This document shows, in pieces, positions 42,923 through 51,825 of a stretch of 64,000 bases of DNA (positions are counted from its first letter, which is position 1; each line of letters begins with the position of its first letter). Source of the DNA: Desulfobacteraceae bacterium (GTDB taxonomy: Bacteria > Desulfobacterota > Desulfobacteria > Desulfobacterales > Desulfosarcinaceae); the NCBI GenBank assembly GCA_003599575.1, contig QZKV01000083.1, forward strand, positions 1 through 64,000, written 5' to 3'. The notes under the pieces are model-generated. The model did no database searches and was not told where the DNA came from. It saw nothing but the letters and a program-made list of their open reading frames with translations. Position numbers and translations under genes: made by a program.

Positions 42923-43612
42923 TCAATCTTCAGCGATGGCGAACTTGCCGGCCAGCATTTCCCAGTCTTCCGGGGATATCTGGGCCACGAGCCGAAATTC
43001 TCCATTGTCTTGCGGGGCGAAGATGGCGGCACCCGACTCCCCGGTATAGGCCCCGGAGGCCGCCTGCATGAGATTGCCGTGGGCAACGAAGACATTATTT
43101 GTTCCTGTTGACGGCGGGGTCGAAAGGGCCCGGCGTGCGCGCGCTATCACGGCTTCTCGACCGCCGACGAATTCTGCAGCGCGCATGTTCATGACCGCGA
43201 GGGTCGGGGCTACCGGACCCAGGTCCATGAGCTGGGCGGTTTCGCGCGTGCGGCAGTACTCACTTGAAAAGACGCGGCCGACCGGGATGCCCAGGCGCCG
43301 CATGGCTTCTCCGATCCTTTGCGCAGCCGCCCGGCCTTGCGCCGAAAGCTGGCGCATTTTTTGGGGATCGCAGCTTGTCCAGTCCCCCTGGGCCGATATG
43401 TAATCATCCTGGGACCAGTCGGTTGCAGCATGACGGAAATAGATGTTGAAGCCGCCTTGACGCAAAGCCTCGACAAGCGCTTTCCCGTATAATTGGTCCT
43501 GAGCCCGGCCGGGCGTTGCAACAGGCGCCAGTAACCAGATCATCAGAACCAGGCATGCTTGAATCTTCCCGGTTAACAAACGCTTTCCTCCCAGTTTCGC
43601 CTTGAAGTCCAT
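42923..43612 (-). CDS. Exported histidine phosphatase family protein
   Basis: A 229-residue protein with a signal peptide (about residues 1-35, ending PGRAQ). The phosphoglycerate-mutase-like core has the catalytic His in NIYFRHAATDWS (RHG-like, here RHA), Arg/Glu in SSEYCRTRETAQLM and the second His in VFVAHGNLMQAASG. It probably hydrolyses a phosphate ester in the periplasm. The start at 43612 is chosen because it leads directly into the signal peptide. The usual Gly after His is Ala here, as in several exported members. Confidence 0.82.
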   Translation of the reverse strand: MDFKAKLGGKRLLTGKIQACLVLMIWLLAPVATPGRAQDQLYGKALVEALRQGGFNIYFRHAATDWSQDDYISAQGDWTSCDPQKMRQLSAQGRAAAQRIGEAMRRLGIPVGRVFSSEYCRTRETAQLMDLGPVAPTLAVMNMRAAEFVGGREAVIARARRALSTPPSTGTNNVFVAHGNLMQAASGAYTGESGAAIFAPQDNGEFRLVAQISPEDWEMLAGKFAIAED

Positions 43613-43722
43613 CAAGGCGTGAATGAAACCTCGTAGTCTAAAATCCCGGCGACATGAGCAATCGGCGAAAACCGTCGGGCGCGAAGAAATCGGAACCGGT
43701 TTGCTGAAGGGGAACAGATGGG

Positions 43723-44208
43723 CTAAAAGTATCCGATCAGACGCCCCAGAACGAGTGCCGTGAGCCACGCCGCAAGGGAAACGCCGGCCGCCAATCGCAC
43801 GCGCGCCGCGGGTTTAAAGCCCGCCGAATTCCCCGGAAAGCTGCCGTCGCGTAAGGCTGCCTGCAACACCAGAGCGTTTGCCGTGCCCACTGCGACAACC
43901 GCCATTTTGGAAATGAAAAGTCCGGATTGGACATACTCAACAGCACGGGTGATAAAAAGAAGGGCTCCACAGGCGACCGCCAATCCAAGCCCGGCTCCGG
44001 CGGTGCGCGTCAGCACCCGAAACAGTTGCGCCGCGGGTACATGGGGCCACAATCCGAGCAGTCGGAGATCGAGGGGCACGATGGATCCTACCAGAAGGGC
44101 CACACCCAGGATATGGCCTACATTGACGAGCGGGTAGATCCATACCGATCCGCGCAGCGCGCCGGCCAAGCCCGTTGCTTCAAGCGCCTCTGCCCACTCC
44201 TCTATCAT
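43723..44208 (-). CDS. Small integral membrane protein (DUF6644-like)
   Basis: A 161-residue protein with about four membrane helices. The pattern WIYPLVNVGHILGVALLVGSI then VPLDLRLLGLWPHVPAAQL fits DUF6644-type membrane proteins, which are of unknown function. Conserved His 32 in the first helix could bind a cofactor. It starts 21 bases after the DUF6152-like gene, so both are one transcript. Confidence 0.7.
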   Translation of the reverse strand: MIEEWAEALEATGLAGALRGSVWIYPLVNVGHILGVALLVGSIVPLDLRLLGLWPHVPAAQLFRVLTRTAGAGLGLAVACGALLFITRAVEYVQSGLFISKMAVVAVGTANALVLQAALRDGSFPGNSAGFKPAARVRLAAGVSLAAWLTALVLGRLIGYF

Positions 44209-44229
44209 GGTAAGGCCCGCCTGCCGAGA

Positions 44230-44616
44230 TCAGGATTTGCGGTCCGGGTAGAGATTATAGTCCCGGCCGTCAATGACCACGCGTTCGGCCTTGACCAGGC
44301 GCTCTCCCGGCCTGGATGAGCGATGGCCGTGGGCAGTCATGGTCTGACCGATTTGAAACAGCTCGTCGGTGAGCCCGGCATCTGCATTGCGCCACGGCTG
44401 ACCCACTTCGACCACCCACTGCTCATTTCCAACCTCCAGGGTCACCTCGCCATGCGGGTTGCCTAAGCGCACCGCAATGATCCTGCCCGTAATATCGAAC
44501 TCCTCTTCGGTGGCCCAGCCCCACCCGTGATGCGCAAATACGCCGGGCGTCAGCCAGGCACCTGAAACCAGAACAAGCAGCATGATCCAGAACCTTATTT
44601 TAGGATGTGAACGCAA
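44230..44616 (-). CDS. Exported DUF6152-like protein, probable TTG start
   Basis: About 128 residues. A signal peptide (FWIMLLVLVSGAWLTPGVFA) precedes AHHGWGWATEEEFDITGRII, and RLGNPHGEVTLEV follows; this matches DUF6152 proteins, which pair with DUF6644-type membrane proteins. AGGAGG lies 5 bases before a TTG at 44616, which gives a normal signal peptide. The ATG at 44643 has no site and adds nine acidic residues. I therefore prefer the TTG. Confidence 0.72.
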   Translation of the reverse strand: MRSHPKIRFWIMLLVLVSGAWLTPGVFAHHGWGWATEEEFDITGRIIAVRLGNPHGEVTLEVGNEQWVVEVGQPWRNADAGLTDELFQIGQTMTAHGHRSSRPGERLVKAERVVIDGRDYNLYPDRKS

Positions 44617-45001
44617 TTTTTCCTCCTCAATATTGATGGACATAACCTAAGAACCAACCATCGGCCTGTAAATAAAGCGCCGCAGGGGTGCGTTATGCCT
44701 TAGAAGTGCTATTGGATTTGCAAATTAATATTTTCACGAACGTCCCCTATTTTGCCCTATTTTGGAGCGGTTGACAGCCTGTGAACCGAGCCATAGGTTT
44801 CCGATCAACGAAGAAAGTGTTCCACGGCATGCCCCGTTGACTTCAGCGAACCTGCATGACGACATCATCCATTCATTAGCGATACAACTGCCCGCCGCAT
44901 CATGTCTCGTCAGCGATCGTATCCGGACGCGGAAAAGCGGCTACCGACCCGGGCATTGTCCCCGGCACGCAATCAAGGAAAGAACGCTGCAGGAGGACCG
45001 G
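44617..45001. other. Divergent intergenic region upstream of patatin gene
   Basis: No gene. The A/T-rich segment GATTTGCAAATTAATATTTT (44714-44733) is a likely promoter area. GAACGTCCCCTATTTTGCCC (about 44739) resembles the GGACGTCC-containing repeat at 3741-3778. Confidence 0.4.
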
Positions 45002-46174
45002 ATGAAAAAAATTGAATTTCCCAAATCCCCTAAAAGGGCGGCCTTCGGACGCATCGCCTTTGTGCTCCAGGGCGGAGGCGCGTTGGGCGCCTACCAGGGA
45101 GGCGTCTTTCAGGCTATGGCGGAACAAGGCTTCACTCCCGACTGGATCGCCGGAACGTCCATCGGGGCGATTAACGGCGCCATCATCGCAGGCAATGCGG
45201 CTGGGGATCGCATTGCCCGGCTTAAGAAATTCTGGGAGATAATTTCCGAAACCGACTTCTGGCGGGTATCCCAAACCGCCGCTGCCGCGCAGAGCGCCCG
45301 CAGCTTCTGGAGCATTGCGCAATCGATGGTCATGGGGCGGCCGGGTTTCTTTGCGCCGCGCTGGTGCAATCCTTCAATGGCCTTGCCGGTCGGGTCCGCC
45401 GAAACGGCCAGCTTTTACGACACCAAGCCGCTGCGCACGACCCTGCAACGCCTGGTTGACTTCGATCTGCTGAATGAAGGATCGATCCGGCTCAGCGTAG
45501 GTGTGGTGAACATCCTCACGGGCAGCCTGCGCTATTTTGACAGCAAGGCCGATCGTTTGGCGCCCGACCACATCCTGGCCAGCGGTGCGCTGCCCCCGGG
45601 GTTTCCCGCGGTGCGGATTGAAAATGAGCTCTATTGGGACGGCGGGATCTACTCCAACACACCCCTTGAAGTTGTTCTGGATGATGTGCCGCGCGTTAAC
45701 ACCTTATGTCTGATGCTCTCGCTTTTCAACCCGGCCGGAAGCGAGCCCAAGACCATTGCCGAAGCTGAAAAACGGCACAAGGACATTATGTATGCGACCC
45801 GCATGCAGGAGCACGTCCGGGAGTACCGCAGGGTCCACAATTTGCGCCGGGCCCTGCGCTCGCTGTACGCACTCCTGCCGGAAAGTGTAAAAGACAACCC
45901 GGAGATCAGGGCATTGGGCGAACAGGGATGTGAAACGACCATGCACATTGTCGAGCTCATCTACCCTGCCAGGCAATGGGAATCCAGCTATTCGGACGCT
46001 GATTTTTCGCGCGCGGCCATCCAGGAGCGCTGGAGTCTCGGTCATCGCGACGCCTCATTCGTGCTGGAGAAGTGTCCCTGGCTAAACCCTGTGCCGTCAC
46101 ATACGGGGGTAGCCGTGCACACCATCATGCCTTCGGCTGATGCAGGCGAAGTTAAAGATCTGGCCTTTCGGTAG
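45002..46174 (+). CDS. Patatin-like phospholipase with C-terminal DUF3734 domain
   Basis: A 390-residue acyl hydrolase. The oxyanion loop GGGALGAYQGG (residues 24-34), the nucleophile Ser in GTSIGAING (about 53) and the Asp of the dyad in WDGGIYSNTP (about 213) are all intact. The C-terminal third matches DUF3734, which accompanies patatins next to 3-hydroxybutyrate dehydrogenase. It may act on membrane lipid or polyhydroxybutyrate granules. GGAGG lies 6 bases before the ATG at 45002. The dehydrogenase gene follows after 73 bases. Confidence 0.88.
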   Translation: MKKIEFPKSPKRAAFGRIAFVLQGGGALGAYQGGVFQAMAEQGFTPDWIAGTSIGAINGAIIAGNAAGDRIARLKKFWEIISETDFWRVSQTAAAAQSARSFWSIAQSMVMGRPGFFAPRWCNPSMALPVGSAETASFYDTKPLRTTLQRLVDFDLLNEGSIRLSVGVVNILTGSLRYFDSKADRLAPDHILASGALPPGFPAVRIENELYWDGGIYSNTPLEVVLDDVPRVNTLCLMLSLFNPAGSEPKTIAEAEKRHKDIMYATRMQEHVREYRRVHNLRRALRSLYALLPESVKDNPEIRALGEQGCETTMHIVELIYPARQWESSYSDADFSRAAIQERWSLGHRDASFVLEKCPWLNPVPSHTGVAVHTIMPSADAGEVKDLAFR

Positions 46175-46247
46175 ATGGGGCCGGCCGTCACGTCCGGCAT
46201 TTACCAGTGATCCCGGTGCGATGGCCGCTGAAAAAGGAGAAAAGCCA

Positions 46248-47030
46248 ATGAACCTTAAAGACAAGACCGCAATGATAACCGGCGCCGCGAGCGGCATCGG
46301 AAGAGAAATCGCGCGTGCATTTTACAAAGCAGGTGCAAAAGTGTGCATTGCAGACATTTCCTGGGAGGCTGCCCGCACCACCGCCCAGGAGATCGGCGAA
46401 GAAGGCGGCGACGCTCTGGCCGTTGCCATGGACGTGAGCGACGAACAGGGGGTCGAGACCGGCGTGCAAAAGGTCATCGCCTCTTTCGGAAGGGTGGACG
46501 TTCTGGTCAGCAACGCGGGGATTCAGCATATCGCTCCGGTCGTCGATCTATCGTTTGCGAACTGGCGCAGACTCATCGCGATCCATCTGGACGGCGCCTT
46601 TTTGACCACGCGGGCCTGCCTTCGCCATATGCAGGCAGCCGGCCGCGGGGGAAGCATTCTCTACATGGGGTCGGTGCACTCGAAGCAGGCCTCACCGCTC
46701 AAGGCGCCCTACGTGGCTGCCAAGCACGGACTTCTGGGCCTTTGCAAGGTGGTCGCCATCGAGGGGGCGCAATTCGGGGTCCGGGCCAACCTGATCTGCC
46801 CGGGGTTTGTGCGCACCCCGCTGGTCGATCAACAGATCCCGGAACAGGCCACCCGCCTGGGTATCACGGAGGAAGAAGTAATCAAAAAAATTATGCTCAA
46901 GGACACGGTCGACGGCGAATTTACGACCACGGCCGATGTGGCCGACCTGGCGGTTTTTCTGGCCTCGTTTCCCTCCAACGCCCTGACCGGCCAATCCATC
47001 GTCGTAAGCCACGGCTGGCACATGCAGTAG
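46248..47030 (+). CDS. bdhA: 3-hydroxybutyrate dehydrogenase (short-chain dehydrogenase)
   Basis: A 260-residue short-chain dehydrogenase. NAD-binding TGAASGIG (10-17), NAGIQHIAPV, catalytic Ser in YMGSVHSKQASPLKAPY, and the Tyr/Lys pair YVAAK are present. ICPGFVRTPLVDQQIPEQA is characteristic of D-3-hydroxybutyrate dehydrogenases, which interconvert 3-hydroxybutyrate and acetoacetate with NAD. AGGAG precedes the ATG. It probably functions with the patatin gene in polyhydroxybutyrate or ketone-body turnover. Confidence 0.88.
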   Translation: MNLKDKTAMITGAASGIGREIARAFYKAGAKVCIADISWEAARTTAQEIGEEGGDALAVAMDVSDEQGVETGVQKVIASFGRVDVLVSNAGIQHIAPVVDLSFANWRRLIAIHLDGAFLTTRACLRHMQAAGRGGSILYMGSVHSKQASPLKAPYVAAKHGLLGLCKVVAIEGAQFGVRANLICPGFVRTPLVDQQIPEQATRLGITEEEVIKKIMLKDTVDGEFTTTADVADLAVFLASFPSNALTGQSIVVSHGWHMQ

Positions 47031-47134
47031 GAAGGCGATGATACTATTAGAGGCGTTTCCTGCCTCCCCTCTGCCCCGGTCCTGGGTTGGGGCGCGGGGA
47101 GGGTTTAAAACCATATCGGAAAAAGGAGCCAACC

Positions 47135-47701
47135 ATGGATTACGTCAACATCCTCGGGATCGCAGGCAGCCTTCGGAAAAACTCTTACAACAGGGCAGCA
47201 TTACGAGCGGCCAGGTCCCTCAGACCCAATGACGCGCGGCTCGAAATCTTCGAACTAGACGGCATACCCGGCTACAACCAGGACGAGGAGCAAGACCCTC
47301 CCGCCAAGATCGTTGAACTGAAGACCCGCGTGCGCGCCGCGGATGCGATCCTGTTCGTGACGCCCGAGTACAACTATTCGATATCCGGTGTGCTGAAAAA
47401 CGCGATCGACTGGGCCTCGCGCCCGTATGGGGACAACGCCTGGGACGGAAAGCCGGTGGCCATCATGGGCGCCTCCATCGGCATGCTGGGCTCGGCCAGG
47501 GCCCAGTATCATCTGCGCCAATGCTGCGTCTACCTGAACATGTACCCGCTGAACCACCCTGAAGTAATGATCCCCTATGCCGCAGAGCAGTTCGACGCCG
47601 GCGGCAACCTGGTGAATGACAAATCCAGGGACCTGATCGCCCAACTGCTCGAAAGCCTGGTCCACTGGACGCGCCGCTTCAAAAAACAATCAGGCCCTTG
47701 A
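47135..47701 (+). CDS. NAD(P)H-dependent FMN reductase
   Basis: A 188-residue flavodoxin-fold protein. ILGIAGSLRKNSYNRA (phosphate loop) and FVTPEYNYSISGVLKNAIDW (the PEYN flavin motif) identify the NADPH-dependent FMN reductase/azoreductase family. It reduces FMN or quinones at the expense of NAD(P)H in the cytoplasm. AAAGGAG lies 7 bases before the ATG at 47135. It follows the dehydrogenase by about 100 bases on the same strand. Confidence 0.88.
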   Translation: MDYVNILGIAGSLRKNSYNRAALRAARSLRPNDARLEIFELDGIPGYNQDEEQDPPAKIVELKTRVRAADAILFVTPEYNYSISGVLKNAIDWASRPYGDNAWDGKPVAIMGASIGMLGSARAQYHLRQCCVYLNMYPLNHPEVMIPYAAEQFDAGGNLVNDKSRDLIAQLLESLVHWTRRFKKQSGP

Positions 47702-47742
47702 ACAGCGATGTGATGTCCACATTTTCCGCGATGCTGCGCGGG

Positions 47743-48555
47743 TCAGCGGCGCCGCTTGCGCGGCGCCCGCAGTACCGTTCGCTTGGGCATTTTTTGTGGA
47801 TTTGCTTCTGATCTTCTATTGAGTCTCTTCAATAGAGAAACAGATACAGGAATTATGATCGCAGTAAATACCAGTGCAAGATAGGTCCAGTACCTTTCGG
47901 CAAATGCCCATGTCCCTGAGATCGAAGTAACCTCGACGGAGATCTCGCGCTGAAATGTTCGAATCGATTTCTTGGTGCTCTGGCCGCCCACGGAAAGCAG
48001 AGCGTTCAATGAAAGAAAGAGCTTCTGCTTTCCGAGGTCCTTGGCCTTCACCTGCCACTGCCAACTGGTAGCCTGTATTGTTGAAATCGGTTGTATCTCC
48101 GGTGTATTGGCAACAATATCGAGGCCGCTCCCGGTCAACCGTGCCTCCATTTGGTCGGCGACTTGTACCCGTTGGCCTTCCGCCTTCCCGGCTTTTTCAA
48201 GAAGCAGGGCCAACTCGGCAAAAGTCATGTTCCCGCCAAGCGCGACGTTGACCGTGGCGGTGGAACCTATCTCCATGCGGTCGGGTGCCGTGTAAACCAT
48301 TTGCTGCCATTCCAACTTAGCGAGCTCACTGTCCACGGCAGCGAGAATTGATGGCTGCCGCGCGGCTTTTTGCCTGTAGCTCGCAAATTGAGGAATGGTC
48401 ACCGCAGCCAGCACACCCACAACAGCCACGACGATGATGAGTTCCCAAAGGGAAAAGCCTTTGGGCCAACTGCCAGATGATCTCTTGTACTGCTTATCAG
48501 AGCTGGCAACAAGGTCCTTCTTTTTTTCTGTAAGCATAAGCTTATGCGGGTACAT
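47743..48555 (-). CDS. Pilin-like N-terminus fused to an unusual C-terminal domain with tail anchor
   Basis: A 270-residue protein. A 33-residue charged leader ends in a type IV prepilin site (SWPKG then FSLWELIIVVAVVGVLAAV, Glu at +5). Instead of a pilin globular domain it carries residues about 80-215 that read MEIGSTATVNVAL, VADQMEARLTGSGLDIV, QATSWQWQVKAKDLG and ISVEVTS. That pattern resembles a beta-rich domain seen C-terminal in some effector or conflict proteins. It then has a second membrane helix (YWTYLALVFTAIIIPVSVSL) and a basic tail. AGGAG precedes the ATG. No secretion or pilus genes flank it. Function unknown. Confidence 0.7.
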   Translation of the reverse strand: MYPHKLMLTEKKKDLVASSDKQYKRSSGSWPKGFSLWELIIVVAVVGVLAAVTIPQFASYRQKAARQPSILAAVDSELAKLEWQQMVYTAPDRMEIGSTATVNVALGGNMTFAELALLLEKAGKAEGQRVQVADQMEARLTGSGLDIVANTPEIQPISTIQATSWQWQVKAKDLGKQKLFLSLNALLSVGGQSTKKSIRTFQREISVEVTSISGTWAFAERYWTYLALVFTAIIIPVSVSLLKRLNRRSEANPQKMPKRTVLRAPRKRRR

Positions 48556-49257
48556 CCTGTCTCCTCGGGAGCACCTGTTTCCCTGGACGTGTGGCTGATG
48601 TCAATATATGAGTATATATATATGAGGGACGTACATGAAAATATTAAAATATTTATTTCTACACCTTACATGCAAGTGGTTGAACAAATAGTTTTCTGCT
48701 CTAAGTATTGGGGCAGATTCTGCATCCTTGCTGCTTGGTCGAGAAATCCTCCCTGACAGGATCTATCAAAACATCAGTTCTTTGTCGCGGAGGGTTTGTT
48801 CTGCCCTTTGCATTTCTGTCAAGCATGGGATGGTGCTTGAAAGTATTTTCATATTTCGTGTAACTTCGAGGACTTTTTAGACCATCAAGTTTCATCACGG
48901 ATTTAAGTGTTTAAGGAGAAATTCGGAGCTTGATTTTCGGAACTGGGCTGGTTTGCTATTGATCGGATTATACAAGGAGCTTTTAAAGCATGGCAAGCTT
49001 TAATCGGCTGTTCGGCCATGCAGAACGGACCGTTACTGCTTCGTGGGAGCTTTGCCGGCCAGCCAGTTGGGGGACACTGAGAGCCTGCGCAAGGCTGTTC
49101 AGGTGAGGGGTCGGGACGCCCACCTCAAACTATCACCTTTAATAGTTCTGTAAGATCAATTATTTATCTTTGGAACTTGATTCCTTGCTGAAACCAAAGC
49201 CATTTAGATGTTGGAAAATTCATCCATGCAACAGCTTTTTGTCTGAGCGCTTGGCGT
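48556..49257. other. Accessory intergenic region, one possible tiny ORF
   Basis: A/T-rich region without recognised genes. It contains a TATATATAT tract at 48616 and a 38-codon frame at 48990-49106 (MASFNRLFGHAERTV) preceded by AAGGAG at 10 bases. I cannot assign this frame, and it may be the broken 5' end of a gene. Base composition is lower in GC than the flanks, consistent with an inserted or decayed segment. Confidence 0.4.
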
Positions 49258-49413
49258 TTACCGTTGAGACGGGGAAATTTCTTCTGACATGTACGCATCA
49301 TCTTCAGGCAAAATGCATGTTTCCTTTTCCCCACAGACCATGCAGGCTGTACAGTTTTTCATGTTGAGTTTGTATCCATCAATCCACTCGATTTCATGCT
49401 CGCCGATAGCCGC
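49258..49413 (-). pseudogene. Remnant of a flavodoxin-fold iron-sulfur flavoprotein/FMN reductase
   Basis: A 51-codon open stretch without a start reads EHEIEWIDGYKLNMKNCTAC then MVCGEKETCILPEDDAYMSE. This matches the internal part of NADPH-dependent FMN reductases with a CxxCxxC motif (pattern E-x-E-W-D-L-Y-x-L-N-I-x-x-C-x-x-C). It is closed by stops on both sides, so the phosphate-binding start and the C-terminal half are missing. It is a gene fragment. Confidence 0.5.
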
Positions 49414-49684
49414 TCAGTGCAATCAAGGAGCAACCCTCATGTGGCACCCCCTAGCTTCTTCCCGGCACCTGCGGCTGTGGCCAATACCCTTTGAAAACGG
49501 CCCCTTGATGTCCTTTCCGGCATTGCTATTTTCAAAAGGAAAGAGCCGGAGGAATTCGACCTATGTGAGATGGTGATGATCTGCACCGGTGAAAGTCACC
49601 AGTCCGGCGGAACTGCGTATGTCGAAACCATGCGGGCGCAATCTGCCGATGGCTGAAGGTCCGTTTTTCGAAAGGAGATCACAC

Positions 49685-50596
49685 ATGCGATTGAGCATTG
49701 TTACGGGCCGAGCAAATCCCCTCCTGGCGGAGGCGATTGCCTCGGCTCTGGACGTTGAACTTACATCCTGCACGGTGGAAGATTTTCCCGATGGGGAGCT
49801 TCAGGTGGAAGTTAATGATATGCTGAGAGGCAATGATGTCTATCTTGTTCAACCCACCAGCCCGCCGGTTTCCAATCACCTATTGGAGCTCCTGTTGCTT
49901 GCCGATGCCTGCCGTCGGCGCGGAGCAGACCGCCTCACAGCAGTAGTGCCTTACTTTGGTTATGCGCGCCAGGACAGACGGGTGCGCGGCACAGAGGCGG
50001 TCGGTGCGCGGCTGGTCGCGGACCTTTTATACACGCGGTTTGACCGCATCCTGACCGTGGATCTCCACAATCCGGCCATAGAGGGATTTTTCTCTGCTCA
50101 TCTGGAGCACCTCTCAGCAGTTCCGCTGTTGGCAGATGCGCTACGCGGATCGCTCTCCCGCAACAGCATCATCGTAGCTCCCGATTTGGGTGCGGTAAAG
50201 CTCAGCCAGCGCTATGCGGATCTTTTAAACCTGCCCGTCGCATATATCCGGAAGGTTCGTCTAAGCGGCAGAAAAGTCAGCATACGTCATGTGGTGGGAG
50301 AAGTTTCCAACCGTCCGCCCGTCGTGATCGATGACATGATCAGTACAGGGGGAACCATGGTTTCAGCCATAGAAGCGCTTTTGGACCATGGCTGTCTGCC
50401 TGAAATCACCATAGCCGCCACCCACGCACTGTTGGTAAGCGATGCTGCAGAACGGCTTTCTCGCCTGAAGCCGCGAAGAATGATCGTGACGGACACGGTC
50501 TTTCGCCCGCCCGAGACTCCGCTGCCCATCGAGACGGCCGGCGTCGGTCAAATGATTGCCGATTCAATAAAGCGCATGCATGAGACCTGTGCCTGA
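49685..50596 (+). CDS. prs: Ribose-phosphate pyrophosphokinase (PRPP synthase)
   Basis: A 303-residue enzyme making PRPP from ribose 5-phosphate and ATP. Family motifs: VEDFPDGELQVEV, YLVQPTSPPVSNHLLELLLL, VVPYFGYARQDRR, VDLHNPAIEGFF, VAPDLGAVKLSQRYADLL, and the PRPP-binding loop VVIDDMISTGGTMVSA. It is slightly short and diverges from the housekeeping form after RQDRR (VRGTEAVGARLV in place of the usual KAKPREPISAKLV), so it is probably a secondary paralogue. AAAGGAG lies about 6-8 bases before the ATG. The CapA-like gene follows after 38 bases. Confidence 0.87.
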   Translation: MRLSIVTGRANPLLAEAIASALDVELTSCTVEDFPDGELQVEVNDMLRGNDVYLVQPTSPPVSNHLLELLLLADACRRRGADRLTAVVPYFGYARQDRRVRGTEAVGARLVADLLYTRFDRILTVDLHNPAIEGFFSAHLEHLSAVPLLADALRGSLSRNSIIVAPDLGAVKLSQRYADLLNLPVAYIRKVRLSGRKVSIRHVVGEVSNRPPVVIDDMISTGGTMVSAIEALLDHGCLPEITIAATHALLVSDAAERLSRLKPRRMIVTDTVFRPPETPLPIETAGVGQMIADSIKRMHETCA

Positions 50597-50634
50597 CCGA
50601 ATTCGTCAACTTTGCAGCAGGAGAAAACGATTCA

Positions 50635-51798
50635 ATGAATAACGCGAGTTCAAACGATGCCCAAGGGGCGGAATCCGACCGCCTCATCACCTTCTTTCTC
50701 TGCGGCGATGTCATGACGGGCAGAGGCATCGACCAGGTGTTGCCTCATCCCAGCGACCCAGTTCTCTTTGAGCCCTACGTGAAAAATGCCGGAGACTACG
50801 TGCGTCTTGCCGAAGAGGCCAACGGGTTGATTTCCAAACCCGTGAGCTATGCCTATATCTGGGGGGATGCGCGTGATGAACTGGAAAAAGTGCTGCCGGA
50901 CGCAAGGATCATCAATCTCGAGACGAGCATTACGAGCTGTGACGCGTACTGGACTGGCAAGGGGATAAATTACAGGATGCATCCGAAGAATATTGACTGC
51001 ATTACGGCAGCCGGGATAGATCTTTGCGCTCTGGCCAACAATCATGTCCTTGACTGGGGATACCCGGGCCTCCTGGAGACATTGGAAACTTTGAAGAGGG
51101 CGGACGTGAAAAGCGCCGGAGCGGGTCTTTCGCTGGAAGAGGCTGGAGCACCAGCCGTAATGGAAATCGATGGAAAGGGAAGAGCGATCCTGCTTTCGTT
51201 GGGTACACCAACGAGCGGCATACCGCTCCTCTGGGCTGCTTCGAAAAGCAAACCCGGCATAAACCTGTTGGATGAACTTTCGGATAAAACCATCGGGCAT
51301 ATTGAAGAAAAAGTCAAGCGCGTAAAACAGAAGGGAGACGTCGTCATTGCCTCGATCCACTGGGGAGACAACTGGGGCTACAGGATCCTTCCCGAAGAAA
51401 TCGAGTTTGCTCACAACCTGATCGAGCGTGCAGAAATTGACATCATCCATGGGCATTCTTCTCATCATGTAAAGGGCATCGAGGTTTATAGGGGCAAACT
51501 CATTCTTTACGGCTGCGGTGACTTCCTGAATGACTATGAGGGAATCAGCGGCTACGAGGAGTTCAGAGATGATCTGGGTTTGATGTATTTTGCGACCATG
51601 GATCCGCTGACCGGAAAGCTCCACCGTTTACGGATGACACCGACGCAGATCAGAAACTTCAAGGTCAATCGCGCATCAAGAACCGATGCACGCCGGTTGA
51701 GAGACATCTTGAATCGGGAAGGGAAGACTTTGGGCACGCGCGTGGATTTGAACCTGGAGAATGTATTGACGCTTCAGTGGGATCGATCTGTCGAATGA
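50635..51798 (+). CDS. CapA-family protein (PGA_cap metallophosphatase fold)
   Basis: A 387-residue protein of the CapA/PGA_cap family, related to the enzyme used in poly-gamma-glutamate capsule formation. Signature blocks: CGDVMTGRGIDQVL, INLETSITSCDAYW, CALANNHVLDWGYPG, VIASIHWGDNWGYRI, IIHGHSSHHVKGIEVY and ILYGCGDFLNDYEG. These supply the metal-binding His/Asp/Asn residues of a calcineurin-like fold. There is no signal peptide and no other capsule gene, so the role is unclear. It is probably co-transcribed with the PRPP synthase gene. Confidence 0.85.
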   Translation: MNNASSNDAQGAESDRLITFFLCGDVMTGRGIDQVLPHPSDPVLFEPYVKNAGDYVRLAEEANGLISKPVSYAYIWGDARDELEKVLPDARIINLETSITSCDAYWTGKGINYRMHPKNIDCITAAGIDLCALANNHVLDWGYPGLLETLETLKRADVKSAGAGLSLEEAGAPAVMEIDGKGRAILLSLGTPTSGIPLLWAASKSKPGINLLDELSDKTIGHIEEKVKRVKQKGDVVIASIHWGDNWGYRILPEEIEFAHNLIERAEIDIIHGHSSHHVKGIEVYRGKLILYGCGDFLNDYEGISGYEEFRDDLGLMYFATMDPLTGKLHRLRMTPTQIRNFKVNRASRTDARRLRDILNREGKTLGTRVDLNLENVLTLQWDRSVE

Positions 51799-51825
51799 GA
51801 CAGATATAAGGCTAAGTACATATGT

